The notes under the pieces: model-generated
What the model was told of the DNA's origin: nothing
Databases searched by the model: none
The model's input: the letters and a program-made list of their open reading frames with translations, nothing else
Position numbers and translations under genes: made by a program
Part shown: positions 20,556 through 28,897 of the stretch, in pieces
How positions within the stretch are numbered: the stretch's first letter is position 1
Layout: each line of letters starts with the position of its first letter
Assembly: GCF_019222765.1 (NCBI RefSeq)
Contig: NZ_CP078145.1
Span: forward strand, 2,418,001 to 2,482,000
Reading direction: 5' to 3'
Source of the DNA: Nocardia iowensis
GTDB taxonomy: Bacteria > Actinomycetota > Actinomycetes > Mycobacteriales > Mycobacteriaceae
DNA: 64,000 nt

Positions 20556-21295
20556 TAGCGAACCGCCGATCCGACCAGGTCGGCGTAGGTGGTTGCCTGG
20601 GCGCCCGCGTGCAGGGCCGCGTCGATGGCGCGGAGGGTGGCGTCGCGTAGGCCGGGGCGGTGCAGGTCGTCGGGGTGGAGTGCGAGGCGCACCAGGGCGC
20701 CGCGGGCCGCGTTGTGGCGGGCCATGGTGACCAGCATGGTGGCGGCGAAGTGTTCGGACCAGCCGCCGCCGGGGCGGTGGGAGAGGGCGAAACCACGGTG
20801 CCGTCGACCGGTCCGCAGATCCTTCGCGCCGAAGTGGTCGGTGGTGTGGGAGAAGCCTGCCGCGCGGAGGGCGCGTTCGGCCGCGGGCGAGGCCAGCCAG
20901 CCCGGCGGAGTGAAACCCGTTGTGGACAGCCCGGATTCGGTCATCACCGCGGTGGCGGCGCGCAGCTTGGCGGCTGCCTCGTCCGCACCGAGTGCGGCGA
21001 ACTCGGCGGCTCCGCGTGCCACGACCCGGCCGAGTGCTCGTCGCGGCCACCGCCCTTCCGGTCCCGCCCGATGCGACCAGCCGTGCATCATGATCTCGTC
21101 ACCCCCGGCGCGGCGTTCCCGCAGAAAACTCGCGTAGTCCGGCCGCTCAGCCAGCGCCGCACCGCGCCACGGACCGGGAATGACCAACAGCGACACCGGA
21201 ATCCCGAACCCATCGGCATCGGCACACCACCGCGCCGTCGCCGCCGCACTAGCGGGTGCGACGTCATGGACGCTCACCACCAACCGCGCACACAC
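20555..21295 (-). CDS. DUF2334-type polysaccharide deacetylase-like protein
   Basis: About 246 residues. LVVSVHDVAPAS at the N terminus is the conserved D-containing strand of the NodB/CE4-like DUF2334 group. MMHGWSHRAG supplies the H-x-x-x-H-type metal site, and LALHPDDLHRPGL supplies a C-terminal His motif. Such proteins are thought to deacetylate sugars using a metal ion, but biochemical data for DUF2334 are sparse. The start is uncertain: GTG at 21295 places the protein a few residues before the first conserved strand, while the open frame reaches 21340. It ends inside the glycosyltransferase start codon, which argues for a shared task. Confidence 0.75.
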   Translation of the reverse strand: MCARLVVSVHDVAPASAAATARWCADADGFGIPVSLLVIPGPWRGAALAERPDYASFLRERRAGGDEIMMHGWSHRAGPEGRWPRRALGRVVARGAAEFAALGADEAAAKLRAATAVMTESGLSTTGFTPPGWLASPAAERALRAAGFSHTTDHFGAKDLRTGRRHRGFALSHRPGGGWSEHFAATMLVTMARHNAARGALVRLALHPDDLHRPGLRDATLRAIDAALHAGAQATTYADLVGSAVR

Positions 21296-21456
21296 GCACC
21301 GCAAGCTAACACCGCCCGGTAGCCACCAGCTGAACAGCACGGTGCCGGTACCCGACGGATCAGCGATCCAACGCCCCCACCCGACACCCTGATTCCCCGC
21401 CCGAACGAACCCTGTGCACCCCCCGATCCACCGACCCGTGCTGCATTGCTCGCCGA

Positions 21457-21515
21457 GCGGGACATCTTTGTGTGCTTACTCGCTATTTGCCCCCGTCATG
21501 TCCCGTTCAACGGGA
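21457..21515. repeat. Dispersed inverted repeat, AACGGGACAT family (copy 5, divergent member)
   Basis: CGGGACAT at 21458-21465 pairs with ATGTCCCG at 21498-21505 across a 32-bp loop. The right side also holds its own small palindrome TCCCGTT-C-AACGGGA (21501-21515). It lies in the 311-bp gap between the deacetylase-like gene and the TY-Chap-like gene, upstream of the latter. Nothing else was seen in that gap beyond a purine-rich ribosome-binding sequence next to 21607. Confidence 0.55.
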
Positions 21516-21606
21516 GTACGCGAAGTGTGTGGCCGACAACGTAATTCGCCTGGTGTCTCAGGCGGGGCGGCGTATGATCGGGCCAGTGCGAGTGCCCGGG
21601 GGAAGA

Positions 21607-22056
21607 ATGAGCGAGCCGGTGACCGCGGACTGGGAGCAGTTCGTTCAAGCGCTGGCGCAATGTCTGTCCGAGTTACCTTCGCGGGCGACGTTGATCATCG
21701 CGGCGCCTGGTAATCGGTTTGTCCAGTTCATGCAGTACGACATCAAATTGTCCGCTGAGCTGGCGGGGGATCATTATCTGGCGCAGCCCATTCCGGATGC
21801 CGCCGCACAAGAACTACGTGAACTCGGCTGGAACGAGCCGGTATTGCGGCGCGAGATCGACAACTGGACCAGGACCATGTTCTGGCCCATCTCCCCGCGC
21901 GGCCTGGTCGAGTTCGCCCGCTCGGTCGCCATCGGCTTCCGCGACGCGCTCGGCGTGGCGACTCCGGTGGAATTACGCGCCATGGGCTGGACCGAGGCGT
22001 CCGGTGATCTGGATCTCACCGTGCTCGGCTCGATGGCGCGCCGCGGTTGGAATTGA
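21607..22056 (+). CDS. TY-Chap-like domain protein
   Basis: A 149-residue soluble protein of a family common in Mycobacterium and Nocardia, recalled as TY-Chap (chaperone-like) domain proteins. The features I rely on are an N-terminal WEQFVQALAQCLSELP helix, the strand TLIIAAPGNRFVQFMQY with the typical RFVQF, and ELRELGWNEPVLRREIDNW plus ELRAMGWTEASGDLDL. The fold is thought to resemble secretion chaperones; its function in actinomycetes is not established. The start ATG encodes MSEPVTADW and follows GGGGGAAG. An upstream GTG at 21589 is an alternative. The next gene starts 77 bp downstream in the same direction. Confidence 0.65.
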   Translation: MSEPVTADWEQFVQALAQCLSELPSRATLIIAAPGNRFVQFMQYDIKLSAELAGDHYLAQPIPDAAAQELRELGWNEPVLRREIDNWTRTMFWPISPRGLVEFARSVAIGFRDALGVATPVELRAMGWTEASGDLDLTVLGSMARRGWN

Positions 22057-22133
22057 CGCCGCAGCGGCGGCAATGGTCCCCGCCGGGACGGGCGTGGCGG
22101 AACCGGCCCCACGTGGGCACTATCCTGAGTGAC

Positions 22134-22868
22134 ATGGCAGCAGGTAAGCCCACCAAGGAAGCGAAGGCCGCGGCGAAAGCGGCCCGCAAGCAGCAGTCGA
22201 AAGAGCGCAGGCAGCAGCTCTGGCAGGCGTTCCAGATGCAGCGCAAGGATGACAAGCTGCTGCTGCCGCTGATGATCGGCGCGCTGCTCGGCATCACCGC
22301 CGTCTTCCTGGTGATCGGCCTGATTTTCGGGCTGACCTGGTTCCTCGTCCCGTTGGGCGTGGTGCTCGGTGCACTGGCCGCGTTCATCATCTTCGGCCGC
22401 CGGGTGCAGAAGAGCGTCTACGGCAAGGCCGAGGGTCAGGCGGGCGCCGCGGCCTGGGTGCTGGACAACCTGCAGGGCAAGTGGCGGGTGACCAACGGCA
22501 TCGCCGCGACCACCCAACTCGACGCGGTGCACCGCGTGATCGGCCTGCCCGGCGTGGTGCTGGTCGCCGAGGGCTCCCCGCAGCGGGTGAAATCGCTGCT
22601 CGCGCAGGAAAAGAAGCGCACCGCCCGGCTGATCGGCGACACCCCGATCTACGACATCGTCATCGGCAACGACGAAGGCCAGGTGCCGCTGAAGGAGCTG
22701 CAGCGCTACCTGACCAAGCTGCCTCGCAACATCGACACCAAGCGCATGGACCTCATCGAGGGCAGGTTGACCGCCCTCAGCTCCCGCACCGGCCCGGCCC
22801 TGCCCAAGGGTCCGATGCCCGCGGGCGCCAAGATGCGCGGCGTCCAGCGGACCATCCGCAGGCGCTGA
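22134..22868 (+). CDS. DUF4191 integral membrane protein
   Basis: A 244-residue protein matching the conserved actinobacterial DUF4191 family (Rv2219 at the same position in M. tuberculosis, beside glnA1). A Lys/Arg-rich N terminus of about 40 residues is followed by two membrane helices (LLLPLMIGALLGITAVFLVIG and WFLVPLGVVLGALAAFIIFG) and a soluble domain with WVLDNLQGKWRVTNGIA, a stretch strongly conserved in the family. Function unknown. Its constant link with glnA1 and lipA is positional only. The start ATG encodes MAAGKPTKE. A good intrinsic terminator follows 13 bp after the stop. Confidence 0.9.
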   Translation: MAAGKPTKEAKAAAKAARKQQSKERRQQLWQAFQMQRKDDKLLLPLMIGALLGITAVFLVIGLIFGLTWFLVPLGVVLGALAAFIIFGRRVQKSVYGKAEGQAGAAAWVLDNLQGKWRVTNGIAATTQLDAVHRVIGLPGVVLVAEGSPQRVKSLLAQEKKRTARLIGDTPIYDIVIGNDEGQVPLKELQRYLTKLPRNIDTKRMDLIEGRLTALSSRTGPALPKGPMPAGAKMRGVQRTIRRR

Positions 22869-22881
22869 ACCAGCCCCAAGA

Positions 22882-22916
22882 GGCCCGCATCCCAGTTGAT
22901 GGGATGTGGGCCTTTT
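22882..22916 (+). terminator. Intrinsic terminator after the DUF4191 gene
   Basis: GGCCCGCATCCCA (22882-22894) pairs with TGGGATGTGGGCC (22900-22912) with one G-T pair and a 5-base loop, followed by TTTT. It is one of the few classic T-tailed terminators in the window. Confidence 0.85.
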
Positions 22917-22947
22917 GCTGTGTGGGTTGTTCTGCCTGCCAGATCGG

Positions 22948-23007
22948 CTTCATGGTCAACGGCACATGATGATGAGCCCTATTCGGCGCCAGGTGCCGTT
23001 GATTCAG
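22948..23007. repeat. Dispersed inverted repeat, AACGGGACAT family (copy 2)
   Basis: TCAACGGCAC (22956-22965) pairs with GTGCCGTTGA (22993-23002) across a 27-bp loop. The flanking CTTCATG matches copy 1. The right arm ends inside the stop codon region of the convergent YrdB gene. A normal terminator (22882-22916) already exists just upstream, so termination alone does not explain it. Confidence 0.7.
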
Positions 23008-23372
23008 GCTTTGAGGAGCCAGGCGAAGCGGTCGTAGGCGAGAGCTAGATAGACGACTATGACGGCGAGCGAGGCCAGGGCCCACTTGGGCAGGCCGGCC
23101 GCCCAGAGGGCCGCGGCGCCGCCGCCGAAGATCGCCAATTCGAGCGCCAGACGCAGGGCGCCGGGGACGGCGACCGTGGCGTTGCCATCGCGGCTCGGGT
23201 CGTCGGGGACGGCAAAGGTGCCCCACAGGGTCGCGGTGGCCAGCGGCAACACCGCTACGAGCAGGAATTTCCACGGCGAATCGAAGGCCCGCCAGCCATA
23301 GACGCCAAAGGAACAAATGGCGACGAGCTCGAGCAGAAACCGGATCGCGAGCATCGCCGGATTGAGTGACAC
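23004..23372 (-). CDS. YrdB/DUF2568-family small membrane protein
   Basis: A 122-residue protein with four hydrophobic segments and little else: NPAMLAIRFLLELVAICSFGVYGW, FLLVAVLPLATATLWGTFAVP, LRLALELAIFGGGAAALWAAG and WALASLAVIVVYLALAYD. The pattern and the short W-GTF-VP motif fit the YrdB (DUF2568) family, which has no known function. The start is a GTG (VSLNPAMLAIRF), because the family begins just before the first helix. The open frame extends upstream without membrane character. It lies downstream of the RDD gene with a 67-bp gap. Confidence 0.75.
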   Translation of the reverse strand: MSLNPAMLAIRFLLELVAICSFGVYGWRAFDSPWKFLLVAVLPLATATLWGTFAVPDDPSRDGNATVAVPGALRLALELAIFGGGAAALWAAGLPKWALASLAVIVVYLALAYDRFAWLLKA

Positions 23373-23439
23373 CGCCGGAGCGTAACCGGTCGAACCGACA
23401 GCGTCGGTCCGCGAACCGCGGCTGGCCAGGCGCCCGACC

Positions 23440-23862
23440 TCAGCGGGAGTGGACGAGCGCGGTGCCGGTCGCCCGGTCGTGCATGCCGCGACCATCGGCG
23501 TCGGTGAACAGCGCGGGCACCACGAACACCAGCAGCGCCTGCCTGGCCAGCGCGCGCACGAAACCGACGGTCACCGGCGCATCGATCCGGACGGTCCGCA
23601 GGCGCAGGAAGTACTGCCCCGGCGTGAAGCCGAACAGCGTCACCGCACCGACCCCGATCACGAACCAGATCAGCAGGGTCAGGCTGGAGGCCTGGCCGCT
23701 GCGCACGATCATCGCCGCGATGCCGAGCGCGATCAACCAATCCACGAAGAGCGCGGCGATCCGGCGGCCCATCCCGGCCAGCGAACCGGCGCCGGACTTC
23801 GGCAGGCCGAGATGTTGCCCGGGGAACTCGGGGTTTGCCTGCTCGTCCGCGATGGGTGCCAT
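23440..23862 (-). CDS. RDD-family membrane protein
   Basis: A 140-residue membrane protein. GMGRRIAALFVDWLIALGIAAMIV contains the Arg and Asp spacing that names the RDD family. Further helices are LTLLIWFVIGVGAVTLFGFTPGQYFLRLRTV and LARQALLVFVVPALF. The GFTPG-x-x-x-LRLRTVR segment is typical. RDD proteins are small integral membrane proteins of uncertain role; some take part in ion or osmotic homeostasis. The gene is divergent from glnA1 and shares the 287-bp control region holding the GlnR-type box. In M. tuberculosis the corresponding gene is Rv2219A. Confidence 0.85.
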   Translation of the reverse strand: MAPIADEQANPEFPGQHLGLPKSGAGSLAGMGRRIAALFVDWLIALGIAAMIVRSGQASSLTLLIWFVIGVGAVTLFGFTPGQYFLRLRTVRIDAPVTVGFVRALARQALLVFVVPALFTDADGRGMHDRATGTALVHSR

Positions 23863-23999
23863 GCCCCCACAATAAGCGGGCGCGACCGGCCGACGGGCAC
23901 CGCATGAGGGGAGTTCACGTCGGTGCGCACCTGGTCGAATGGCAGGATTACGATGCTGGTGGAGCCTGGGTGGGCCTAGTCACCCGGCCAGCGGCACGT

Positions 24000-24037
24000 G
24001 TAACACTGGCGAAACACAGCCTTGACTGCAGGGAAAC
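24000..24037 (+). promoter_or_regulatory. GlnR-type nitrogen-control operator upstream of glnA1
   Basis: Four boxes appear with exact 6-bp spacing: GTAAC (24000-24004), GAAAC (24011-24015), TTGAC (24022-24026) and GAAAC (24033-24037). This matches the known actinobacterial GlnR arrangement GTNAC-n6-GAAAC-n6-GTNAC-n6-GAAAC with one mismatch. It lies 112 bp before the glnA1 start, where GlnR activates glnA under nitrogen limitation in related genera. Confidence 0.88.
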
Positions 24038-24149
24038 ACCGCGTCCATAGCGTCTGGACGCGACGAACCCGACCGTAGCGCCTGCTTGCAGGTCGCTCGA
24101 AAAGGCCAGCAATCAACACTGGCTGGGAACCGATCCGTAAGGAGAACAA

Positions 24150-25586
24150 GTGACGTTCAGCACGGCCGACGAGGTCATCAAATACCTCGCTGATGAAGAG
24201 GTCGAGTATGTCGACATCCGCTTCAGCGATCTTCCCGGTGTGCAGCAGCACTTCTCGATCCCGGCGAAGGCTTTCACCACTGACCTCGCAGAGGAAGGGC
24301 TAGCGTTCGACGGCTCCTCCGTCCGTGGCTTCCAGTCGATCGACGAGTCGGACATGCTGCTGCTGCCCGACTTCAGCACCGCGCGACTGGACCCGTTCCG
24401 TGCCGCCAAGACGCTGAACCTCAACTTCTTCGTGCACGACCCGTTCACTCGGGAGGCGTACAGCCGCGACCCGCGCAACATCGCGCGTAAGGCGGAGGAG
24501 TACCTGAAGAGCACCGGCATCGCCGACACCGCGTACTTCGGTGCCGAGGCGGAGTTCTACATCTTCGACTCGATCCGCTACGACTCGAAGATGAACGGCG
24601 CCTTCTACGAGATCGAGTCGATCTCGGGTTCCTGGAACACCGGCGCGCAGTTCAACCCGGACGGCACCCTGAACCGTGGCTACAAGGTTCGCAACAAGGG
24701 CGGCTACTTCCCGGTCGCGCCGTACGACCACTACGTCGACCTGCGCGACAAGATCTCGACCAACCTGCAGAACGCGGGCTTCGAGCTCGAGCGCGGCCAC
24801 CACGAGGTCGGCACCGCCGGTCAGGCCGAGATCAACTACAAGTTCAACACCCTGCTCGGTGCGGCCGATGATCTGCAGCTGTTCAAGTACATCGTGAAGA
24901 ACACCGCGTGGCAGGAAGGCAAGACCGTCACGTTCATGCCGAAGCCGCTCTTCGGTGACAACGGCTCGGGCATGCACGTGCACCAGTCGCTGTGGAAGGA
25001 CGGCAAGCCGCTGTTCCACGACGAGGCCGGCTACGGCGGGCTCTCGGATCTGGCGCGGCACTACATCGGCGGCATCCTGCACCACGCGCCGTCGCTGCTG
25101 GCGTTCACCAACCCGACCGTGAACTCCTACCACCGCCTGGTTCCGGGTTACGAGGCGCCGATCAACCTGGTGTACTCGCAGCGCAACCGGTCCGCGGCCG
25201 TGCGTATCCCGGTCACCGGTAACAACCCGAAGGCCAAGCGCATCGAGTTCCGCGCGCCGGACTCCTCGGGCAACCCGTACCTGGCCTTCGCCGCCATGAT
25301 GATGGCGGGCCTGGACGGCATCAAGAACAAGATCGAGCCGCTGGCCCCGGTCGACAAGGACCTCTACGAGCTCCCGCCGGAGGAGGCCAAGAACATCCCG
25401 CAGGCCCCCACCAGCCTGGCCACCGTCATCGACCGCCTCGAGCAGGATCACGACTACCTGACCGAAGGCAACGTCTTCACCGACGACCTGATCGAGACCT
25501 GGATCAACATCAAGCGCGAGCAGGAAATCGCCCCGGTGAACCTGCGCCCGCACCCCTACGAGTTCGAGCTGTACTTCGACGTGTAA
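24150..25586 (+). CDS. glnA1: Glutamine synthetase, type I, adenylylation-regulated
   Basis: The main GSI-beta glutamine synthetase, 478 residues, forming dodecamers. Conserved blocks are [36 protein letters not shown], the ATP site [29 protein letters not shown] and [14 protein letters not shown]. The adenylylation loop [11 protein letters not shown] puts the target at Tyr406, as in M. tuberculosis GlnA1, so GlnE from this window should regulate it. The GTG start has AAGGAGAAC just upstream. Nitrogen control by GlnR is indicated by the operator at 24000-24037. The transcript ends in a strong hairpin 22 bp after the stop. Confidence 0.98.
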   Translation: MTFSTADEVIKYLADEEVEYVDIRFSDLPGVQQHFSIPAKAFTTDLAEEGLAFDGSSVRGFQSIDESDMLLLPDFSTARLDPFRAAKTLNLNFFVHDPFTREAYSRDPRNIARKAEEYLKSTGIADTAYFGAEAEFYIFDSIRYDSKMNGAFYEIESISGSWNTGAQFNPDGTLNRGYKVRNKGGYFPVAPYDHYVDLRDKISTNLQNAGFELERGHHEVGTAGQAEINYKFNTLLGAADDLQLFKYIVKNTAWQEGKTVTFMPKPLFGDNGSGMHVHQSLWKDGKPLFHDEAGYGGLSDLARHYIGGILHHAPSLLAFTNPTVNSYHRLVPGYEAPINLVYSQRNRSAAVRIPVTGNNPKAKRIEFRAPDSSGNPYLAFAAMMMAGLDGIKNKIEPLAPVDKDLYELPPEEAKNIPQAPTSLATVIDRLEQDHDYLTEGNVFTDDLIETWINIKREQEIAPVNLRPHPYEFELYFDV

Positions 25587-25608
25587 GTCGCAGTACCGCA
25601 AGAGGTTT

Positions 25609-25641
25609 CGAGCCCTTCCGCACCCGGTGCGGAAGGGCTCG
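25609..25641 (+). terminator. Hairpin terminator after glnA1
   Basis: CGAGCCCTTCCGCACC (25609-25624) and GGTGCGGAAGGGCTCG (25626-25641) form a perfect 16-bp inverted repeat, followed by TCTCGTTTC. The T tail is weak but the stem is very stable. Confidence 0.8.
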
Positions 25642-25659
25642 TCTCGTTTCGGCCGATCA

Positions 25660-25694
25660 TTGAGATTTCCTACTTCAATTGATAAACTTGCGAG
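25660..25694 (+). promoter_or_regulatory. Promoter and candidate operator of the RHH/PIN pair
   Basis: A -35 like TTGAGA (25660-25665), a 17-bp spacer and a -10 like TAAACT (25683-25688) stand right before the antitoxin ATG at 25695. With six bases from the -10 to the ATG, transcription should begin at or beside the start codon, giving a leaderless mRNA. The palindrome TCAATTGA (25675-25682) abuts the -10 and may bind the antitoxin. Confidence 0.6.
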
Positions 25695-25982
25695 ATGAGC
25701 GACGAGCCGGAGCATCGGATCGGGGAAGGCCCCGCGACCCGGGTCAGTCTGTCGCTGCCGGAAGGCACCGCCGAAGCGATCCGGCGCCGAGTGGGCAAGC
25801 GCGAATTCTCGTCCTTCATCACCTCCGCCGTGGAGCGCGAACTTCGCGGGATGCTGCTCGACGAGTACATCGCCGACCATGAACGGCGTATGGGGCCGTT
25901 GCCCGAGGCGGAACGTCAACGCGCTAGGGAGATGTTCGATCACGCACTCGGTGAGTCGGGCCAGTGGCACACAGCAAGTTGA
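25695..25982 (+). CDS. Antitoxin-like ribbon-helix-helix protein
   Basis: A 95-residue protein. RVSLSLPEGTAEAIRRRVGKREFSSFITSAVERELR (residues 16-51) has the strand-helix-helix pattern of RHH/CopG antitoxins, and the acidic C-terminal half (LLDEYIADHERRMGPLPEAERQ) would clasp the toxin. It overlaps the following PIN-domain gene by 19 bp, as usual for VapBC operons. There is no ribosome-binding site before the ATG, which agrees with a leaderless transcript. Autoregulation through the nearby palindrome is inferred. Confidence 0.82.
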   Translation: MSDEPEHRIGEGPATRVSLSLPEGTAEAIRRRVGKREFSSFITSAVERELRGMLLDEYIADHERRMGPLPEAERQRAREMFDHALGESGQWHTAS

Positions 25983-26407
25983 CTCGACCTGCGCGCCATA
26001 CTTCGACAACGCTGAACCAGGGAACGTTGGTCCTGGACTGTGACGGACTGTCCCGGCTCGTCGATGACTCGGTGTCGATGGTCGCGCTCGTCGCCGAAGC
26101 GCGGTCCCGCGGCATGGAAGTCGTGATCAGTGCGCTCACCATCATCGAGGCCACCCACCGCAAGACCGACCGGGCCCGCCTTGCTTGGCTGCTGTCCGCT
26201 CTGCGCGTCGAGCCCGTCGCCGATGCGGCCGCGAAGTGCGCGTCGGCACTGCTCATCGAGGCAGGACTGCACGGCCACAAGTATGCGATCGACGCCGTTG
26301 TCGCGGAAATGGCGCTGCGCCAGCAGGCCCCGGTGGTCATGCTCACCAGCGACGTCGATGACATGCGTAAGTTGTGTGGCGCATCGGTGCGCCTGATCGC
26401 GACCTGA
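25964..26407 (+). CDS. VapC-like PIN-domain toxin
   Basis: A 147-residue PIN-domain ribonuclease-type protein. Expected acidic residues are seen in order: TLVLDCDGLSRLV (first Asp), SALTIIEATHR (Glu), YAIDAVVAEMALR (Asp) and MLTSDVDDMRKL (last Asp). Such toxins cleave tRNA or rRNA when freed from their antitoxin. The proposed GTG start at 25964 lies inside the antitoxin gene. The first 19 residues are not conserved-looking, so the true start could be slightly later, although no better codon is evident. The pair lies at a break in the conserved gene order, right after glnA1. Confidence 0.83.
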   Translation: MAHSKLTRPARHTSTTLNQGTLVLDCDGLSRLVDDSVSMVALVAEARSRGMEVVISALTIIEATHRKTDRARLAWLLSALRVEPVADAAAKCASALLIEAGLHGHKYAIDAVVAEMALRQQAPVVMLTSDVDDMRKLCGASVRLIAT

Positions 26408-26487
26408 CCGCATTCAGTCCGAATGGACACCTCAGCCCGGCTGGACGATGCGGTCGCCCTGAGCTCGACAACGCAGAGTAGCGGCGG

Positions 26488-27003
26488 TCAGCGTTGGGGG
26501 AGCGGGTTGAGGTGGTAGCGCTCGATGACGTCGTCGAGCCAGTCGGGGTGGCCGTAGGTCAGGCCGTAGTCGGAGGCGAGCTCGGTGAAAGATTCGGCGG
26601 GGGTGCTGGTGTCGGCGATCAGGTCGGCCAGGTCGCGGAAGTAGGTTTCGAAACCGCCAGGGATGATGACTTCGATGATGCGGCCTGGAACGTCACCCGC
26701 GTTCCACATGGCGTGCATTTCGCCGCGCGGTTTGATGATGTACCCGCCGGGGTCGAGGACCACCTCGGTGTCGTCGGAGCGGAAGCCGATTCGGCCTGCC
26801 AGGACGATCGAGTACTCGTCTTCCCTGCTGTGCATGTGCGGCGGGGTGATGGTGCCGACGTCGAATGGGTGCTCCACGATGGACATCGCACCGTTGGTCT
26901 GGTGGCCGTAGAGCTTGTAGGTGGCGCCGAAGCCCGGAATGTGTACGGTCTCGCCCTCACCGGGAAGCACGGCCAGCAGCGCGGGTATGTCGAAATTCTG
27001 CAC
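26488..27003 (-). CDS. Cupin-domain protein
   Basis: A 171-residue single-domain cupin. The first motif is in TPPHMHSREDEYSIVLAGRIGF (G-x5-H-x-H-x4-E-x6-G type, metal-binding His/His/Glu) and the second in PRGEMHAMWNAG (His). A C-terminal helix DLADLIADTSTPAESFTELASDYGL follows. Cupins of this kind range from dioxygenases to sugar-binding or ligand-sensing proteins. The substrate cannot be inferred. It lies downstream of guaD on the same strand, 76 bp away, so co-transcription is possible. Confidence 0.8.
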   Translation of the reverse strand: MQNFDIPALLAVLPGEGETVHIPGFGATYKLYGHQTNGAMSIVEHPFDVGTITPPHMHSREDEYSIVLAGRIGFRSDDTEVVLDPGGYIIKPRGEMHAMWNAGDVPGRIIEVIIPGGFETYFRDLADLIADTSTPAESFTELASDYGLTYGHPDWLDDVIERYHLNPLPQR

Positions 27004-27079
27004 AGCGGTCTACGTTACGGCGGGGGTCCGACAGGTTTCGGTTGCCGAGTTGCGCAGTAGTGGAGGGGAATTGACTCGG

Positions 27080-28528
27080 CTACTCCGCGGTGCGGGCGTA
27101 CGCGCGGCGGCCCATGACGTAGGTGGCTACGACCGAGCGGTCGTCGCCGAGGATCATCTGAGCGAACAGGCGCTCTTGGAAGTCGCGGGCCACCTCGGTG
27201 CGCCGCGCCAGGACCGGGGTGGCGGCCCAGTCCAGGATGACGAAGTCGGCTTCTTTGCCGGGGCGGAAATTGCCGATGTGGTCGTCCAGGTAGAGGGCTT
27301 CGGCGCCGCCGAGGGTGGCCAGGTAGAAGCCGCGGCGGGCGGAGAGGCTGGTGCGCTGGTCTTCGGGCTTGGTCGACTCCTTCAGCATGACCACCTTGTA
27401 TGCCTCGTTGAGGGTGCGCAGCAGCGAATAGCTGGTTCCGCCACCGCAATCGGTGCCGAGACCAACGCGGATACCGGCGTCGCGGGCGGCGGCGAGGTCG
27501 AAGAGGCCGCTGCCGAGAAACAGGTTCGAAGTCGGGCAGAAGGCGATGGCCGCGCCGGTGGCGGCCATCCGTGACCGGTCCTGGTCGTCGATGTGCACGC
27601 AGTGATCGAACAGGGATCGGGCGTCGAGCATGCCCGCCCGGTCGTACACGTCCAAGTACGAGCGGGCATCGGTGAACCGATCCAGCACGCTCGCGGTCTC
27701 CGGCAGGCTCTCCGCGGCATGGGTCTGCAACGCCACACCGGGAAACTCGTGGAACAGCCGGGCGGCCATGGCCAGCTGCTCGTCGGTGGAGGACAGCGCG
27801 AATCGCGGGGTGATCGCGTACGTCAGCCGGTCGGTTCCGTGCCAGCGGGCGATGAGTTGACGGGTCTGCTCCTCGGCTTGCGCGAGACTGGCATCGGACA
27901 GGAAGTCCGGCGCCTCCGGCTGCTTGTCCATGAGCACTTTGCCGCACGTCATCCGCATGCCGCGGCGGCGCGCCTGCGCGCAGAACGCGTCCACCGAGGT
28001 CGCGTGCACGCTGGGGAACACGCTGGCGGTGGTGGTCCCGCAGGCCAGCAACGTGTCGAGGAAGAGCCCGGATACCCGCTCGGCGTAGTCCTTGTCGGCG
28101 AACCGCCGCTCGGCCGGAAACACGTATTCCTGCAGCCAATCCTCCAGTTGCGCACCGAAGCTCGCGATCATGTCGTACTGGCTGTAGTGGATGTGCGCGT
28201 CCACGAAACCCGGGACGATCAGCTTGCCCCGATGGTCGATGACGGTGCCGCGATGCTGTTCCGGCAGCGCCGACCATTCGCCCGCCCACCGCACCGTTCC
28301 GTCCGCCCCGACCGCGAGCGCGCCGTCCTCGAACAGCTCCCACGCGTCGGGGTCGTCGTCGGCACCGGGGTCGCGCAAGAAGTGCAAGATGGTGCCGCGG
28401 AAAACGGCGGGGAGCTCACCTGTCGCCGGGTCCCGTTGAGTCGTTGCTCTGACGGCTGGCCTGCCCGCGGTCCGGTCAGCCAGTCGTGGCGTTTCTGCAC
28501 TCTCCGTCGATTCTGTGCGTTCGGCCAT
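27080..28528 (-). CDS. guaD: Guanine deaminase
   Basis: A 482-residue amidohydrolase converting guanine to xanthine and ammonia. The metal site PGFVDAHIHYSQYD holds His112 and His114. LQTHAAESLPE supplies the next His, FDHCVHID another, and LGTDCGGGTS the catalytic Asp. The sequence FRGTILHFLRDP near residue 43 is the usual N terminus of bacterial guanine deaminases, so the first 40 residues are an extension. No better start codon is present between them, and the ATG at 28528 is kept. The product feeds purine nitrogen recovery, which fits its place near glutamine synthetase genes only loosely. Confidence 0.92.
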   Translation of the reverse strand: MAERTESTESAETPRLADRTAGRPAVRATTQRDPATGELPAVFRGTILHFLRDPGADDDPDAWELFEDGALAVGADGTVRWAGEWSALPEQHRGTVIDHRGKLIVPGFVDAHIHYSQYDMIASFGAQLEDWLQEYVFPAERRFADKDYAERVSGLFLDTLLACGTTTASVFPSVHATSVDAFCAQARRRGMRMTCGKVLMDKQPEAPDFLSDASLAQAEEQTRQLIARWHGTDRLTYAITPRFALSSTDEQLAMAARLFHEFPGVALQTHAAESLPETASVLDRFTDARSYLDVYDRAGMLDARSLFDHCVHIDDQDRSRMAATGAAIAFCPTSNLFLGSGLFDLAAARDAGIRVGLGTDCGGGTSYSLLRTLNEAYKVVMLKESTKPEDQRTSLSARRGFYLATLGGAEALYLDDHIGNFRPGKEADFVILDWAATPVLARRTEVARDFQERLFAQMILGDDRSVVATYVMGRRAYARTAE

Positions 28529-28897
28529 GTTCCGACGCTATCGACTAGCAACCGTGCGAACCAACCAACCCGCCGGATCAGGATGCGGTAGCACCGACAC
28601 ACTCGCCGTCAGCGGGTTAGGCGCGACCGCAGGCGGTGGATTTGGCAAAGAGCGCGAACACCGCCATGATCGAAAAGAAGATCGCTTATTCGGCCGTTGC
28701 TGCACTCCCGCGATGGCCGAAACCGCCGACAAAAAGACGGCAATTTGCTCCGACAGCCGCGGAGGCTAGGCAATTCGCCCCAATAGTCCAGCGCGAATCC
28801 CATTGACTGCCAAATCAATCCCGCTGAGCGGGGCAGATGCGGCGAGTTGGGTGGAACCGCGACACACGACCTGGAACGAGTTCTACTGTCCCGCGCC
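28529..28897. other. Divergent intergenic region, guaD / secreted phosphatase
   Basis: This 369-bp gap has lower GC than its surroundings (for example around 28660-28800). I found no convincing gene. It must hold the promoters of guaD and of the phosphatase gene. A TTGACT element at 28804-28809 is a possible -35 for the rightward gene, but no convincing -10 at the right spacing was seen. Confidence 0.5.
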
